From Janibacter terrae NBRC 107853 (GTDB lineage: Bacteria; Actinomycetota; Actinomycetes; Actinomycetales; Dermatophilaceae), in NCBI RefSeq assembly GCF_001591405.1, contig NZ_BCUV01000004.1, forward strand, positions 1 through 64,000: a DNA stretch of 64,000 bases. Reading direction: 5' to 3'. A model generated the notes under the pieces. That model did no database searches. It was given only the letters and a program-made list of their open reading frames with translations, and was not told where the DNA came from. Shown one piece after another: positions 32,516-46,625 of the stretch (the stretch's first letter is position 1; every line of letters begins with the position of its first letter). The position numbers were made by a program, and so were the translations under genes.

Positions 32516-32598
32516 AACGCATGATGAGCCCCCTTCGCCCACGGGGTGGCGGTGCCGGGCGGACGTGGACGGATGTCGGGCGGTCCCGCCGCGGACGG

Positions 32599-32604
32599 TA
32601 GAGT
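32599..32604 (+). promoter_or_regulatory. -10 box of the pyrimidine operon
   Basis: TAGAGT, about 65 bases before the pyrR ATG. A transcript starting about 7 bases later would contain the PyrR-binding hairpin at 32631-32646. Confidence 0.45.
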
Positions 32605-32630
32605 CGGGGCCGATCGACATCCTTTAACCA

Positions 32631-32646
32631 CTGTCCCGTGAGGCAG
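32631..32646 (+). promoter_or_regulatory. PyrR-binding RNA hairpin controlling translation of pyrR
   Basis: CTGTCCCGTGAGGCAG closes as a stem CTG/CAG with the UCC...GG core and a CNGNGA loop, matching the binding loop known from bacilli (ARUCCNGNGAGGYU) at every fixed position except the closing pair, which is U-A instead of A-U and so preserves pairing. The ribosome site AAGGAGG (32649-32655) starts 3 bases after it, so bound PyrR would block initiation. No antiterminator/terminator pair is seen, so control is likely translational, as reported for mycobacteria. Confidence 0.7.
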
Positions 32647-32668
32647 AGAAGGAGGTCTCGAGACACCC

Positions 32669-33250
32669 ATGTGTCCGGACACGCCCCCAGAGGTCGGCCC
32701 CGAGCCGCCAGCCCGTGAGGTGCTCAGCACCTCCGACGTCGCCCGAGCGCTGCGTCGCATCGCCCACGAGGTCGTCGAGCGCAACAAGGGGGCCCAGGAC
32801 GTCGTCCTGCTCGGCATCCCCAGTCGCGGCGTCGAGCTCGCCCAGCGCCTCGCAGCGCTCATGACGGAGATCGAGGGCGCCTCGGTACCCGTCGGCTCGC
32901 TCGACGTGACGATGTACCGCGACGACCTGCGGGGCCGCCCGACCCGCGCGCCGCAGCAGACCACCTTCCCCGCTGCCGGCGTCGACGACCGCATCGTCGT
33001 CCTCGTCGACGACGTCCTCTACTCCGGCCGGACCGTGCGCGCCGCCCTGGACGCGCTGTCCGACTACGGCCGCCCGCGGGCGGTGCGCCTGGCCGTCCTC
33101 GTCGACCGCGGGCACCGCGAGCTGCCGATCCGCGCCGACCACGTCGGCAAGAACCTCCCCACGTCCCAGGCCGAGCGCGTCACCGTGCGCCTCACCGGGC
33201 ACGACGGCGTCGAGGACTCCGTGACGATCTCGGGCGGTGACCCCCGATGA
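32669..33250 (+). CDS. pyrR: Pyrimidine operon regulator / uracil phosphoribosyltransferase
   Basis: 193-residue PRTase-fold RNA-binding protein that senses UMP/UTP. The PRPP loop is [21 protein letters not shown]; other family segments are [27 protein letters not shown] and [23 protein letters not shown] 32669 lies 13 bases after a strong AAGGAGG, a little long. It opens the pyr operon and overlaps pyrB by ATGA. Confidence 0.96.
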   Translation: MCPDTPPEVGPEPPAREVLSTSDVARALRRIAHEVVERNKGAQDVVLLGIPSRGVELAQRLAALMTEIEGASVPVGSLDVTMYRDDLRGRPTRAPQQTTFPAAGVDDRIVVLVDDVLYSGRTVRAALDALSDYGRPRAVRLAVLVDRGHRELPIRADHVGKNLPTSQAERVTVRLTGHDGVEDSVTISGGDPR

Positions 33251-34221
33251 CCCGCCACCTGCTCTCCGTCGCCGACCTCGGCGACGACGCCCTGCGCGAG
33301 GTCCTCGACACCGCGGCCGAGATGCACGAGGTGCAGCATCGCCAGGTCAAGAAGATCCCGACCCTGCGGGGACGCACGATCATCAACCTCTTCTTCGAGG
33401 ACTCCACCCGCACGCGCAGCTCCTTCGAGATCGCCGGCAAGTGGATGAGCGCCGACACGATCAACATCACCGGCAAGGGGTCCTCGACGTCGAAGGGGGA
33501 GTCCCTCCGCGACACCGTGCGCACCATCGCCGCCATGGGGGTGGACGCGATCGTCATGCGGCACCAGGCCTCCGGTGCCGCCCACCAGGTGGCCCGCTGG
33601 TTCGACGAGGCCGACGTGCGCACCTCGGTCGTCAACGCCGGCGACGGCACCCATGAGCACCCGACCCAGGCGCTGCTCGACGCCTACACGATCCGTCGGC
33701 GCCTCGGCACGCTCGAGGGCAAGCGGGTCGCGATCGTCGGGGACGTCACGCACAGCCGGGTCTTCCGCTCCAACGTCCTGTCCCTGCCGCGCCTCGGTGC
33801 GCAGGTCACGGTCGTCGCGCCGCCGACGCTCATGCCGAGCGGGGCCGCGCGCTGGGCGCAGGCCGACGGCTTCACCCTGAGCGACGACCTCGACGAGGTC
33901 ATCGACTCCGGGGTCGACGCCCTGATGATGCTGCGGGTCCAGCGCGAGCGGATGTCGGGCGGGTTCTTCCCCACGGCCCGCGAGTACACGGTCGGCTACG
34001 GCCTGACCCGCGACCGCCTCGCCGCGCTCACCGCCGCCAACCCCGAGGCGGTCATCTGCCACCCCGGCCCGATGAACCGCGGCCTCGAGATCGCCGCCGA
34101 CGCGGCGGACGCCGCGAGCAGCCTGGTCCTCGACCAGGTCAGCGCCGGTGTCGCCGTGCGGATGAGCGTCCTCTACCACCTGCTGGCCTCCGGCCTGACC
34201 GACGAAGGGGGCGCCGCATGA
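33247..34221 (+). CDS. pyrB: Aspartate carbamoyltransferase catalytic subunit
   Basis: Condenses carbamoyl phosphate with aspartate. 324 residues. Carbamoyl phosphate site [12 protein letters not shown], then [14 protein letters not shown], the [12 protein letters not shown] segment and the aspartate site loop TRDRLAAL. No pyrI gene is present, as usual in actinobacteria. Coupled on both sides by ATGA. Confidence 0.97.
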   Translation: MTRHLLSVADLGDDALREVLDTAAEMHEVQHRQVKKIPTLRGRTIINLFFEDSTRTRSSFEIAGKWMSADTINITGKGSSTSKGESLRDTVRTIAAMGVDAIVMRHQASGAAHQVARWFDEADVRTSVVNAGDGTHEHPTQALLDAYTIRRRLGTLEGKRVAIVGDVTHSRVFRSNVLSLPRLGAQVTVVAPPTLMPSGAARWAQADGFTLSDDLDEVIDSGVDALMMLRVQRERMSGGFFPTAREYTVGYGLTRDRLAALTAANPEAVICHPGPMNRGLEIAADAADAASSLVLDQVSAGVAVRMSVLYHLLASGLTDEGGAA

Positions 34222-35519
34222 GGGACCTGCTGATCACCGGGGCCTCCCCGCTGGGCGCTGCGGCCACCGACGTGCTCGTGCGCGACGGCGCCGTCGTCGC
34301 GCTCGGGGCCGACGCCTCCGCCGACGCGACCCGGCAGGCCGAGCGCCTCGACGCCGACGGGCTGGTCCTGCTGCCCGGTTTCGTCGACCTGCACACCCAC
34401 CTGCGCGAGCCCGGCCGGGAGGACGCCGAGACCGTCCGCACCGGGTCGGCCGCCGCCGCCGCCGGTGGCTTCACGGCGGTCCTCGCGATGGCCAACACCA
34501 GCCCGGTCACCGACACCGCCGAGGCCGCCGAGCGCGTCCTCGACCTCGGGGTCGCCGCCGGGCACTGCGACGTCCGGCCGATCGGTGCCGTGACCAAGAG
34601 CCTCGAGGGCGCCGAGCTGGCCGAGCTCGGTCTCATGCACCGCTCCCGGGCCCAGGTCAGGGTCTTCTCCGACGACGGCCGCTGCGTCCACGACGCGCGG
34701 GTCATGCGCCGGGCGCTCGAGTACGTGCGGGCCTTCGACGGCGTCATCTCCCAGCACGCCCAGGACCCGGCCCTCGCCGGCCCGGCCGCGTGCTGCCACG
34801 AGGGCGAGCTGAGCGGCCGCCTGGGCCTCACCGGCTGGCCGGCCGTCGCCGAGTCGAGCATCATCGCCCGCGACGCCGAGCTGGCGCTGCACACCGGCTC
34901 ACGCGTGCACGTCGCTCACGTCTCGACCGCCGAGGGCGTCGAGGCCGTGCGCTGGGCCAAGCGTCGCGGGGCCCGCGTGACCGCGGAGGTGACCCCGCAC
35001 CACCTCGTGCTCACGACCGACCTGCTGAGCGGCTACGACCCGGTGTACAAGGTCAACCCGCCGCTGCGCCCCGCCGAGGACGTCGAGGCGCTGCGCGAGG
35101 CCCTGGCCGACGGCACGATCGACGCCGTCGCGACCGACCACGCCCCGCACGCCCGCCACGACAAGGAGCACGCCTTCCCGGACGCCGCCTTCGGCATGCT
35201 CGGGCTCGAGACGGCCTTCTCCGTCGTGCACGACGTGATGGTCGGCTCCGGTCGCACCGACCTCGCGACGCTCGCCGAGCGGATGTCCCACGCCCCGGCC
35301 CGCATCGCCGGGCTCACCGACCACGGACGGGCGATCGAGGTCGGCTCCCCGGCCAACCTCGTCCTCGTCGACCCGAGCGAGCGGGTCACCGTCGACCCGG
35401 CCACCTCGCTCTCCCTGTCCCGCAACACCCCCTTCGCCGGGCACACCCTCACCGGGCGGGTCCGCACGACGATCCTGCGCGGCCGCGTCACGGCCACCGA
35501 TGGAGAGGTCATCAGTTGA
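34218..35519 (+). CDS. pyrC: Dihydroorotase
   Basis: 433-residue class I dihydroorotase closing the pyrimidine ring. Metal ligands: [10 protein letters not shown] near residue 56, later His residues in HVAHVST, and the Asp in [13 protein letters not shown]. The first 60 and last 70 residues form the small beta domain. ATG 34218 overlaps the pyrB stop; a CGAAGGGG octamer sits just before it. Confidence 0.96.
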   Translation: MRDLLITGASPLGAAATDVLVRDGAVVALGADASADATRQAERLDADGLVLLPGFVDLHTHLREPGREDAETVRTGSAAAAAGGFTAVLAMANTSPVTDTAEAAERVLDLGVAAGHCDVRPIGAVTKSLEGAELAELGLMHRSRAQVRVFSDDGRCVHDARVMRRALEYVRAFDGVISQHAQDPALAGPAACCHEGELSGRLGLTGWPAVAESSIIARDAELALHTGSRVHVAHVSTAEGVEAVRWAKRRGARVTAEVTPHHLVLTTDLLSGYDPVYKVNPPLRPAEDVEALREALADGTIDAVATDHAPHARHDKEHAFPDAAFGMLGLETAFSVVHDVMVGSGRTDLATLAERMSHAPARIAGLTDHGRAIEVGSPANLVLVDPSERVTVDPATSLSLSRNTPFAGHTLTGRVRTTILRGRVTATDGEVIS

Positions 35520-36678
35520 GTCACCACACCACCACCCCCGCGGTCCTCGTCCTCGAGGACGGTCGGACCTTCGCCGGCACGGCTTACGGCGCCGTCGGTG
35601 CCACCGTCGGTGAGGCGGTCTTCTCCACCGGCATGACCGGCTACCAGGAGACCCTCACCGACCCCAGCTACCGCGGCCAGGTCGTCGTCATGACCTCGCC
35701 GCACGTGGGCAACACCGGCTGGAACGACGAGGACGACGAGTCCTCCCGCATCCACGTCGCCGGCTACGTCCTGCGCGACCCCGCGATCCGCCCGAGCAGC
35801 TGGCGCTCGCGCCGCTCGCTCGAGGAGGAGCTCGCCGCGCAAGGCATCGTCAGCATCGCCGGGATCGACACCCGGGCGCTCACCCGCCACCTGCGCGAGC
35901 GGGGCGCCATGCGCGTCGGGATCTTCTCCGGCGAGGCCCTCGCCGACGAGGCGACCCTGCTGGAGCGGGTGCAGGCCGCCCCGGAGATGGCCGGCTCCGC
36001 GCTCGCGACCCAGGTGAGCACCACCGAGCCCTACGTCGTGGAGGCGAAGGGGGACAAGCGCTTCACCGTCGCCGCGATCGACCTCGGGATCAAGACCATG
36101 ACCCCGAAGCGGCTCGCCGAGCGCGGCATCGAGGTCCACGTGCTGCCCGCGACCTCCACCTTCGAGCAGGTCATGGCGGTCGGCCCCGACGGCCTGTTCT
36201 TCTCCAACGGCCCCGGCGACCCGGCGACCGCGGGCGACCAGGTGGCCCTGCTCCAGGAGGCACTGCGCGCCGGCCTGCCCTACTTCGGCATCTGCTTCGG
36301 CAACCAGCTCTTCGGGCGGGCCCTGGGCTTCGGCACCTACAAGCTCAAGTACGGCCACCGCGGCATCAATCAGCCGGTCTTCGACCGGACGACCAACAAG
36401 GTCGAGGTCACCGCCCACAACCACGGCTTCGCCGTGGACGCGCCCCTCGACGAGGTGACGCAGACCCCCTTCGGCGCCGCGGCCGTGAGCCACGTGTGCC
36501 TCAACGACGACGTCGTCGAGGGCTTGGAACTACGGAGTGCTGCGGGGCAGCTCTTGGCCTTCTCCGTGCAGTACCACCCGGAGGCGGCGGCCGGCCCGCA
36601 CGACGCCGCGTACCTCTTCGACCGCTTCGTCGACCTCCTCGAGACCACCACCGCCACCACCAAGGAGACCCAGGCCTG

Positions 36679-36679
<1 letters not shown>
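35516..36679 (+). CDS. carA: Carbamoyl phosphate synthase small subunit
   Basis: Glutaminase subunit feeding ammonia to CarB. 387 residues. The N-terminal half includes [17 protein letters not shown]; the class I amidotransferase half has the Cys in [16 protein letters not shown] and the His/Glu pair in [13 protein letters not shown]. The start is TTG 35516, overlapping the pyrC stop (TTGA) with GGAGAGG 7 bases upstream; no ATG or GTG fits the conserved N terminus better. This is the only TTG start that I call in the window. Confidence 0.95.
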
Positions 36680-39977
<3,298 letters not shown>

Positions 39978-39981
<4 letters not shown>

Positions 39982-40877
39982 CGGCTCGCACGATCGCGGC
40001 CCGCGAGGGGGCCGGTGTCGTCCAGGTCGACGCCGAGGTCCTGGGCAACGCCGCCGTGGGCGCCTACCGGCACCTGACGCTCGTCACGCCGGGTCTGGCC
40101 GAGATCGCGCGGCCGGGGCAGTTCGTGGCGCTGTCCGTCGGTGACGGGACGAGCTCGATGCTGCTGCGCCGCAGCTTCTCCATCCACCGGGTGAGCCCGG
40201 CCGGCACCTACGGCGGCACGACTGAGGTCGTCGTGGCGGCGCACGGGCCCGGCACCCGGGCGCTCACCGCGCTCGAGGCGGGGGAGAGCGTGAGCGTCAT
40301 CGGTCCGCTCGGGCGCGGGTTCCCGCTGCCCTCGCAGCCGGTGCCGTGCATCCTCGTCGGCGGTGGCTACGGCTCCGCGCCGCTCTTCTGGCTGGCCGAG
40401 CAGCTGCGCGAGCGCGGTTGCGCCGTCGAGATCGTCCTCGGTGCGGCCTCGGCCGACCGGCTCTTCGGCGTCGTCGAGGCCCGCAGGGTCGCCGACGGCG
40501 TCACCGTGACGACCGACGACGGGTCGGCCGGCACGCAGGGCTGGGTCTCGGACGTGCTGCCCGACCTCATCACCCGCACGGGCGCCGGCGTGCTCTACGG
40601 CTGCGGGCCCATGGGCATGCTGCGCTCGATGAGCGAGATCGCCGAGGCACACGGGATCATCGCGCAGGTCGCCGTCGAGGAGGCCATGGCCTGCGGCGTC
40701 GGCATCTGCATGACGTGCGTCATGCCCGTCAGCGACGCGCAGGGCAGGACCAAGATGGTCCGCAGCTGCCTCGAGGGCCCGGTCTTCCGAGGCGACCGCG
40801 TGCGCTGGGAGGCCTTCGCGGACGGCCTGTGCCGCGTGCCCGCCGACGCGGTCGGCGCGCCGAAGGAGGCCCGATGA
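39978..40877 (+). CDS. pyrK: Dihydroorotate dehydrogenase electron transfer subunit
   Basis: 299 residues. FAD domain with [15 protein letters not shown] domain with [19 protein letters not shown], and a C-terminal 2Fe-2S cluster held by Cys residues in [16 protein letters not shown] plus the later Cys in [10 protein letters not shown]. It lets class 1B PyrD pass electrons to NAD. GTG 39978 overlaps the carB stop. Its presence shows that PyrD here is of the NAD-linked class and not the quinone-linked class 2 found in many other actinobacteria. Confidence 0.93.
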
Positions 40878-41887
40878 CACCCCCTTCGTCCACGTCCGCG
40901 GCGTCCGCGGCGTCCGTGGCGTCCGTGGCGTCCGTCGACATGTCGGTGGACCTGGCCGGGGTGCGCCTGCCCAACCCGATGATGACCGCGAGCGGCTGCG
41001 CCGCCAACGGCCGGGAGATGCACCGGTTCATCGACGTGGCGCAGCTGGGCGCCTTCGTCACCAAGTCGGTCAAGGCCCAGCCCGTCTCCGGGCGCGGCAC
41101 ACCGCGCATGGCGGAGACCCCCTCGGGGATGCTCAACTCCATCGGCCTGCAGGGGCCGGGCGTCCAGGCCTTCGTCGAGGAGGACCTCGCCTGGCTGCAC
41201 TCGATCGGCGCCCGCGTCGTCGTCTCCATCGCCGGGAGCACGGCCTCGGAGTTCGCGGGTGTCGCGCGCGCGGTCGTGCGCAGCCGGTACGCGAGCGCCG
41301 TCGCCGCCATCGAGGTCAACATCTCCTGCCCCAACGTCGCCAACCGCGGGCTCGTCTTCGCGTGCGACCCCGCGAGCTCGCACAAGGTGATGACGCTCGT
41401 GCGCGAGGAGGTCCCGCGCGGGCTGCCCATGCTCGCCAAGCTCAGCCCCGACGTCACCGACATCGTCGAGATCGCCGACACGGTGCTGCGGGCCGGCGCC
41501 CACGGCCTGACGATGATCAACACCACGCTCGGCGTCGCGATCGACGTCGACCGCCTGCGGCCCCACCTCATCGCGGCGACTGGTGGGCTCTCCGGGCCGG
41601 CGATCCGCCCGATGGCGGTCCGGGCGGTCTGGCAGGTCGCCGGGGCCATGCGCGCCGGCCGGATCAGGACCGCACCCATCGTCGGGGTCGGGGGGGTGCG
41701 GCACGGCCGCGACGCCCTCGAGCTCGTCGCGGCGGGCGCGAGCGCGATCCAGGTCGGGACGGCCGCCTTCAACGACCCGACCGCCCCCGAGCGCGTCGGG
41801 CGCGAGCTCGAGCAGCTGCTCGCCGAGCGCGGCTTCGACCGCCTGTCCGACGTCGTCGGGATCGCCCACGAGAGGTTCACGCCATGA
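40874..41887 (+). CDS. pyrD: Dihydroorotate dehydrogenase, class 1B catalytic subunit
   Basis: 337-residue FMN enzyme oxidising dihydroorotate to orotate. Family features: LPNPMMTASGCAANGREM, GLQGPGVQAFVEEDL, EVNISCPNVANRGLVFACDP with the catalytic Cys region, and GVGGVRHGRDALELVAAGA for FMN phosphate. The first 21 residues are low complexity, coded by a five-unit 9-base repeat; the conserved protein begins near ATG 40940, so the true start may be either. Coupled to pyrK by ATGA. Confidence 0.95.
   Translation: MTPPSSTSAASAASVASVASVDMSVDLAGVRLPNPMMTASGCAANGREMHRFIDVAQLGAFVTKSVKAQPVSGRGTPRMAETPSGMLNSIGLQGPGVQAFVEEDLAWLHSIGARVVVSIAGSTASEFAGVARAVVRSRYASAVAAIEVNISCPNVANRGLVFACDPASSHKVMTLVREEVPRGLPMLAKLSPDVTDIVEIADTVLRAGAHGLTMINTTLGVAIDVDRLRPHLIAATGGLSGPAIRPMAVRAVWQVAGAMRAGRIRTAPIVGVGGVRHGRDALELVAAGASAIQVGTAAFNDPTAPERVGRELEQLLAERGFDRLSDVVGIAHERFTP
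40892..40936 (+). repeat. Five tandem 9-base units in the 5' end of pyrD
   Basis: Units of the form GCGTCCGYG (first unit begins ACG, last ends GTC) in frame with pyrD, coding Ala-Ser-Ala/Val repeats before the conserved domain. Unit number could vary by slippage without breaking the frame. Confidence 0.8.
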
Positions 41888-42759
41888 GCGCCGACCCGCT
41901 GCCCCCCCTGCCCTTCGGCGCTCGGCTGCAGGCCGCGATGGCCGAGTACGGACCGCTGTGCGCCGGCATCGACCCGCACCGGGGCCTCGTCGAGTCGTGG
42001 GGCCTGACCTACGACCTCGCCGGCCTCGAGCGCTTCACGATGACCTGCGTCGAGGCCTTCGGGGGAGCGGTGGCCGCGGTCAAGCCGCAGTCCGCCTTCT
42101 TCGAGGTCTTCGGGGCGAAGGGGGTGGCCCTCCTCGAGCGGGCCCTCACCGATCTGCGGGACGCCGGCACCCTCACGGTGCTCGACGTCAAGCGCGGCGA
42201 CATCGGCACGACCGTCGACGCCTACGGCGAGGCCTTCCTCGGCACGGACGCGCCCGCGGCCGCCGACGCGATCACGCTCAGCCCCTACCTGGGGTACGGC
42301 TCCCTGCGCCCGGCCATCGACCTCGCGCACCAGACCGGTCGCGGGGTCTTCGTCCTCGCCCTGACCTCCAACCCGGAGGGCGCCCAGGTGCAGCACGCCC
42401 GGCTCGCCGACGGCCGCTCCGTCGCCGGCGCCATCGCCGACGACGCCGCGGCGGACAACGCCGGGGCCCGCTCCCGTGGCGAGCTCGGCAGCGTCGGCCT
42501 CGTCGTCGGCGCGACCGTGGGGTCCGCCGTCGCGGACCTCGGCGTCGACCTGCCGGCCATGGGCGGACCGATCCTCGCACCCGGTCTCGGGGCGCAGGGC
42601 GCCACCGCCGCGGACGTGCGCTCGGTCTTCGCCGGGGCGCTCGGCCAGGTGCTCGCGAGCAGCAGCCGCGACGTGCTCCGGGCGGGGCCGGACGTGTCCT
42701 CCCTCCGCGCCCGGGCCCGGGAGGTGGCGACGCAGGTCGCCGACATCACCGCGGCGTGA
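41884..42759 (+). CDS. pyrF: Orotidine 5'-phosphate decarboxylase, type 2
   Basis: Gives UMP. 291 residues, the longer type 2 form. The catalytic Asp-Lys-Asp array is in LTVLDVKRGDIGTT; other family stretches are LCAGIDPHRGLVESWG and ITLSPYLGYGSLRPA. The end carries VGATVGSAVADLG and GPILAPGLGAQGAT. ATG 41884 overlaps the pyrD stop. Last pyrimidine gene of the operon. Confidence 0.96.
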   Translation: MSADPLPPLPFGARLQAAMAEYGPLCAGIDPHRGLVESWGLTYDLAGLERFTMTCVEAFGGAVAAVKPQSAFFEVFGAKGVALLERALTDLRDAGTLTVLDVKRGDIGTTVDAYGEAFLGTDAPAAADAITLSPYLGYGSLRPAIDLAHQTGRGVFVLALTSNPEGAQVQHARLADGRSVAGAIADDAAADNAGARSRGELGSVGLVVGATVGSAVADLGVDLPAMGGPILAPGLGAQGATAADVRSVFAGALGQVLASSSRDVLRAGPDVSSLRARAREVATQVADITAA

Positions 42760-42801
42760 GAGGGTGACCGGATCGCCGACCCGACGCCCCGGAGGCACGC
42801 C

Positions 42802-43119
42802 GTGAGCATCCCGCCCCTCAGCCCGCAGCAGCGTGCCCGGGCCCTGGAGCAGGCCGCCTCGGCCCGGCTCCGGCGGGCGGAGGTGCGCGAGCACCTCAAG
42901 GCCGGTCGTACCGGGGTCGCCCAGGTCCTCGAGGACGCCGGGAGCGACGACGCGCTGGCCCGGATGCGGGTCCGCACGCTCATCGAGTCCCTCCCGGGTG
43001 TCGGGCCCGTCACCGCATCCCGGATCATGGACGAGCTGGGGATCGCGGCCTCACGCCGGGTCCGCGGACTCGGCCGTCACCAGCGCACCGCACTCCAGGA
43101 GAGGTTCCCCCGGGCATGA
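42802..43119 (+). CDS. mihF: Actinobacterial integration host factor
   Basis: 105-residue nucleoid protein restricted to actinobacteria, not related to the alpha/beta IHF of proteobacteria. A basic helical N-terminal part is followed by the helix-two-turn-helix DNA-binding region [21 protein letters not shown] 42802 has GGAGG 6 bases upstream. It stands directly before gmk in nearly all actinobacteria, and overlaps it here by ATGA. Confidence 0.95.
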   Translation: MSIPPLSPQQRARALEQAASARLRRAEVREHLKAGRTGVAQVLEDAGSDDALARMRVRTLIESLPGVGPVTASRIMDELGIAASRRVRGLGRHQRTALQERFPRA

Positions 43120-43673
43120 GCACCCCCCGTCTGACCGTCCTCGCCGGACCCACCGCCGTGGGCAAGGGCACCGTCGCCGCCTGGATCCGCGAGCACCACC
43201 CCGAGGTGTGGCTCTCCGTGTCCGCGACGACCCGGCCGCCACGACCCGGCGAGGTCGACGGGGTGCACTACCGCTTCATGTCCGGCGACGAGTTCGCCGA
43301 GCAGGTCGCCTCCGGGCAGATGCTCGAGTGGGCGGTCGTCCACGGACGGGCCTCCTACGGCACCCCGCGCCGACCGGTCGAGGAGGCCCTGGCCGCGGGC
43401 AAGCTCCCCCTGCTGGAGATCGACCTGCAGGGAGCCCGGCAGGTGCGGGCCTCGATGCCCGACGCCTGCTTCGTCTTCCTCGCCCCGCCGACGTGGGAGG
43501 AGCTCGTCGGTCGGCTCGAGGGCCGCGGCACCGAGACGGCGGACGAGCGGGCGGTCCGGCTGGAGACCGCCAAGGTCGAGCTGGCGGCCCAGAACGAGTT
43601 CGACCGGGTCATCGTCAACGACGACATTCGTCGTGCCGCCGAGGAACTCGTATCATTGATGAGATCCCACTGA
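43116..43673 (+). CDS. gmk: Guanylate kinase
   Basis: 185 residues. P-loop [17 protein letters not shown]-binding [19 protein letters not shown], and [13 protein letters not shown]. Converts GMP to GDP. The P-loop reads GPTAVGKG where many enzymes have GPSGVGKG. A -10 box for rpoZ lies in its last codons. Confidence 0.96.
   Translation: MSTPRLTVLAGPTAVGKGTVAAWIREHHPEVWLSVSATTRPPRPGEVDGVHYRFMSGDEFAEQVASGQMLEWAVVHGRASYGTPRRPVEEALAAGKLPLLEIDLQGARQVRASMPDACFVFLAPPTWEELVGRLEGRGTETADERAVRLETAKVELAAQNEFDRVIVNDDIRRAAEELVSLMRSH
43651..43656 (+). promoter_or_regulatory. -10 box for rpoZ inside the end of gmk
   Basis: TATCAT in an unusually A+T-rich spot near the gmk stop, 41 bases before GTG 43698. 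A weak TTCGTC lies 18 bases upstream. A separate supply of the omega subunit would make sense. Confidence 0.4.
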
Positions 43674-43697
43674 CCCCGACGACAGGACCACCCCGAC

Positions 43698-44009
43698 GTG
43701 TCCGGCACCACGGCCAACCCCATCGGTATCACCAACCCGCCGATCGACGACCTGCTGACCAAGGCTGACAGCAAGTACGCGCTCGTCATCTACGGCGCCA
43801 AGCGGGCCCGCCAGATCAACGCGTACTACTCCCAGCTGCAGGAGGGCCTGCTCGAGTACATCGGCCCCCTCGTCGACGCGCAGGTCCACGACAAGCCGCT
43901 CTCGATCGCCCTTCGCGAGATCAACGAGGGCCTGCTCACCAAGGAGGCCAGCGCCCCCGAGGGCGAGGACCTCCCGGCCACCGACGCGCCCGTCGCCGAC
44001 GAGGCCTGA
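43698..44009 (+). CDS. rpoZ: RNA polymerase omega subunit
   Basis: 103 residues. The conserved core [20 protein letters not shown] followed by [10 protein letters not shown] and [10 protein letters not shown] is diagnostic. Binds beta-prime and helps assemble the polymerase. GTG 43698 with an AGGA about 10 bases upstream. Confidence 0.96.
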   Translation: MSGTTANPIGITNPPIDDLLTKADSKYALVIYGAKRARQINAYYSQLQEGLLEYIGPLVDAQVHDKPLSIALREINEGLLTKEASAPEGEDLPATDAPVADEA

Positions 44010-44023
44010 GCGGACCCCCCTTC

Positions 44024-45268
44024 GTGCGCATCGTCCTCGGTGTCGGAGGCGGCATCGCCGCCTACAAGGCAGCCCTCCTGCTGCGCCTGTTCACCGAGGA
44101 GGGCCACGAGGTGACCGTGGTCCCGACGGACGCCGCGCTGCGCTTCGTCGGGGCCCCCACGTGGGAGGCCCTCTCGGGCCGTCCCGTCCAGACCGACGTC
44201 TGGAGCAACATCACCGACGTGCCCCACGTGCGGCTGGGCCAGGAGGCCGACCTCGTCGTCGTCGCGCCGACGACCGCGGACCTGCTCGCCAAGGCCGCCC
44301 ACGGGCTGGCCGGTGACCTGCTGACCAATGTCCTGCTCACCGCCCGCTGCCCGGTGGTGCTCGCCCCGGCGATGCACACCGAGATGTGGGAGCACGCGGC
44401 GACGCGGGCCAATGTCGCGACGCTGCGCGAGCGCGGCGTGACCGTCGTCGAGCCCGCCTCCGGGCGGCTCACCGGTGCCGACACCGGCCCCGGCCGGCTC
44501 CCGGAGCCGGAGGCGATCCACGCCGCCGCCCTCGAGGCCCTGGGCGGCTCGCCGTCCGCCGACCCGGCCCGCGGGCCCGACCTCGCCGGACGCACCGTGC
44601 TCATCAGCACGGGCGGCACCCGCGAGCCCCTGGACCCGGTGCGCTACCTCGGCAACCGGTCCTCCGGCAAGCAGGGCCTGGCCCTGGCCGAGGCCGCCGC
44701 CGCCCGGGGCGCGCGGGTGACCCTCGTCGCCGCCAACCTCGCCCTGCCCGTCCCCGACGGGATCACCGTCGTGCCGGTCCAGACCGCGCTGGATCTGCAG
44801 GCCGAGATGACCGCCCGGGCCGCGAGCCACGACGTCGTCGTCATGGTCGCGGCGGTGGCCGACTTCCGGCCCGCGGACTACGCCGAGAGCAAGATCAAGA
44901 AGACCCACGACCCGGCGGACCCCGATGCGGCGCCAACGATCCGGCTCGTGCGCAACCCCGACGTCCTCGCCGGTCTCGTCGCCGCGCGCGGGTCGTCGGC
45001 AGCACCGCTCCTCGTCGGCTTCGCCGCGGAGACGGGGGACGCGACCGGCTCGGTCCTCGAGCTCGGGCGGCAGAAGCTGGCCCGCAAGGGCTGCGACCTC
45101 CTCGTCGTCAACGAGGTGGGGACGGACAAGACCTTCGGCGCCGACGACACGAGCGTCCAGGTGCTCACCCGGGACAGCGAGGCGGTCGTGGAGATCGGCC
45201 CCGCCAGCAAGCTCGAGGTCTCGCACGGCATCTGGGACGTCGTCGTGGGCGTGTCGGCTGCGCGCTGA
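44024..45268 (+). CDS. coaBC: Bifunctional phosphopantothenoylcysteine decarboxylase/synthetase
   Basis: Two steps of coenzyme A synthesis from phosphopantothenate, cysteine and CTP. 414 residues. The CoaC flavodomain (1-180) has GGGIAAYKA, the catalytic His of NITDVPHVRLGQEADL and APAMHTEMW. The CoaB domain starts near 190 with STGGTREPLDPVRYLGNRSS and holds AAVADFRPADYAESKIKK. The CTP requirement ties it to the nearby pyr genes. GTG 44024 has no clear ribosome site. Confidence 0.95.
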   Translation: MRIVLGVGGGIAAYKAALLLRLFTEEGHEVTVVPTDAALRFVGAPTWEALSGRPVQTDVWSNITDVPHVRLGQEADLVVVAPTTADLLAKAAHGLAGDLLTNVLLTARCPVVLAPAMHTEMWEHAATRANVATLRERGVTVVEPASGRLTGADTGPGRLPEPEAIHAAALEALGGSPSADPARGPDLAGRTVLISTGGTREPLDPVRYLGNRSSGKQGLALAEAAAARGARVTLVAANLALPVPDGITVVPVQTALDLQAEMTARAASHDVVVMVAAVADFRPADYAESKIKKTHDPADPDAAPTIRLVRNPDVLAGLVAARGSSAAPLLVGFAAETGDATGSVLELGRQKLARKGCDLLVVNEVGTDKTFGADDTSVQVLTRDSEAVVEIGPASKLEVSHGIWDVVVGVSAAR

Positions 45269-45279
45269 GCGCGCGTGCT

Positions 45280-45285
45280 TAGACT
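45280..45285 (+). promoter_or_regulatory. -10 box for metK
   Basis: TAGACT, giving a leader of about 50 bases before GTG 45343. The leader holds a small hairpin, GGGCGG/CCGCCC (45301-45319), and a GGGAG ribosome site (45331-45335). The hairpin does not resemble any S-adenosylmethionine riboswitch that I know. Confidence 0.45.
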
Positions 45286-45342
45286 GGCCGGGCCCGTACC
45301 GGGCGGTCCTGGGCCGCCCTTCCACGATCATGGGAGTACTGC

Positions 45343-46566
<1,224 letters not shown>

Positions 46567-46579
46567 GCCACAGCGGTCG

Positions 46580-46612
46580 ACCGGGCGGGGTGTCGCTGAC
46601 ACCCCGCCCGGT
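46580..46612 (+). terminator. Strong hairpin after metK (15-base perfect stem, 3-base loop)
   Basis: ACCGGGCGGGGTGTC and its exact complement flank a GCT loop 13 bases after the metK stop. There is no U-run, as is common for actinobacterial terminators. It directly abuts the priA -10 box (46613), so it occupies the place where a -35 element would be. Confidence 0.75.
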
Positions 46613-46618
46613 TACCTT
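46613..46618 (+). promoter_or_regulatory. -10 box of a leaderless priA promoter
   Basis: TACCTT, 7 bases before GTG 46626, starting immediately after the metK hairpin. Confidence 0.5.
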
Positions 46619-46625
46619 GGTCCCC

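Noticed and set aside
40892-40936. Tandem repeats as a CRISPR array
   Set aside because: Units are 9 bases with no spacers and lie in frame inside pyrD.
45260-45274. GCGCGC-TGA-GCGCGC hairpin at the coaBC stop as a terminator
   Set aside because: The stem is only six bases, covers the stop codon and has no tail; such stems arise easily at this GC content.
45286-45342. SAM riboswitch before metK
   Set aside because: Only one short hairpin is present; none of the conserved cores of known SAM-binding RNAs is seen.
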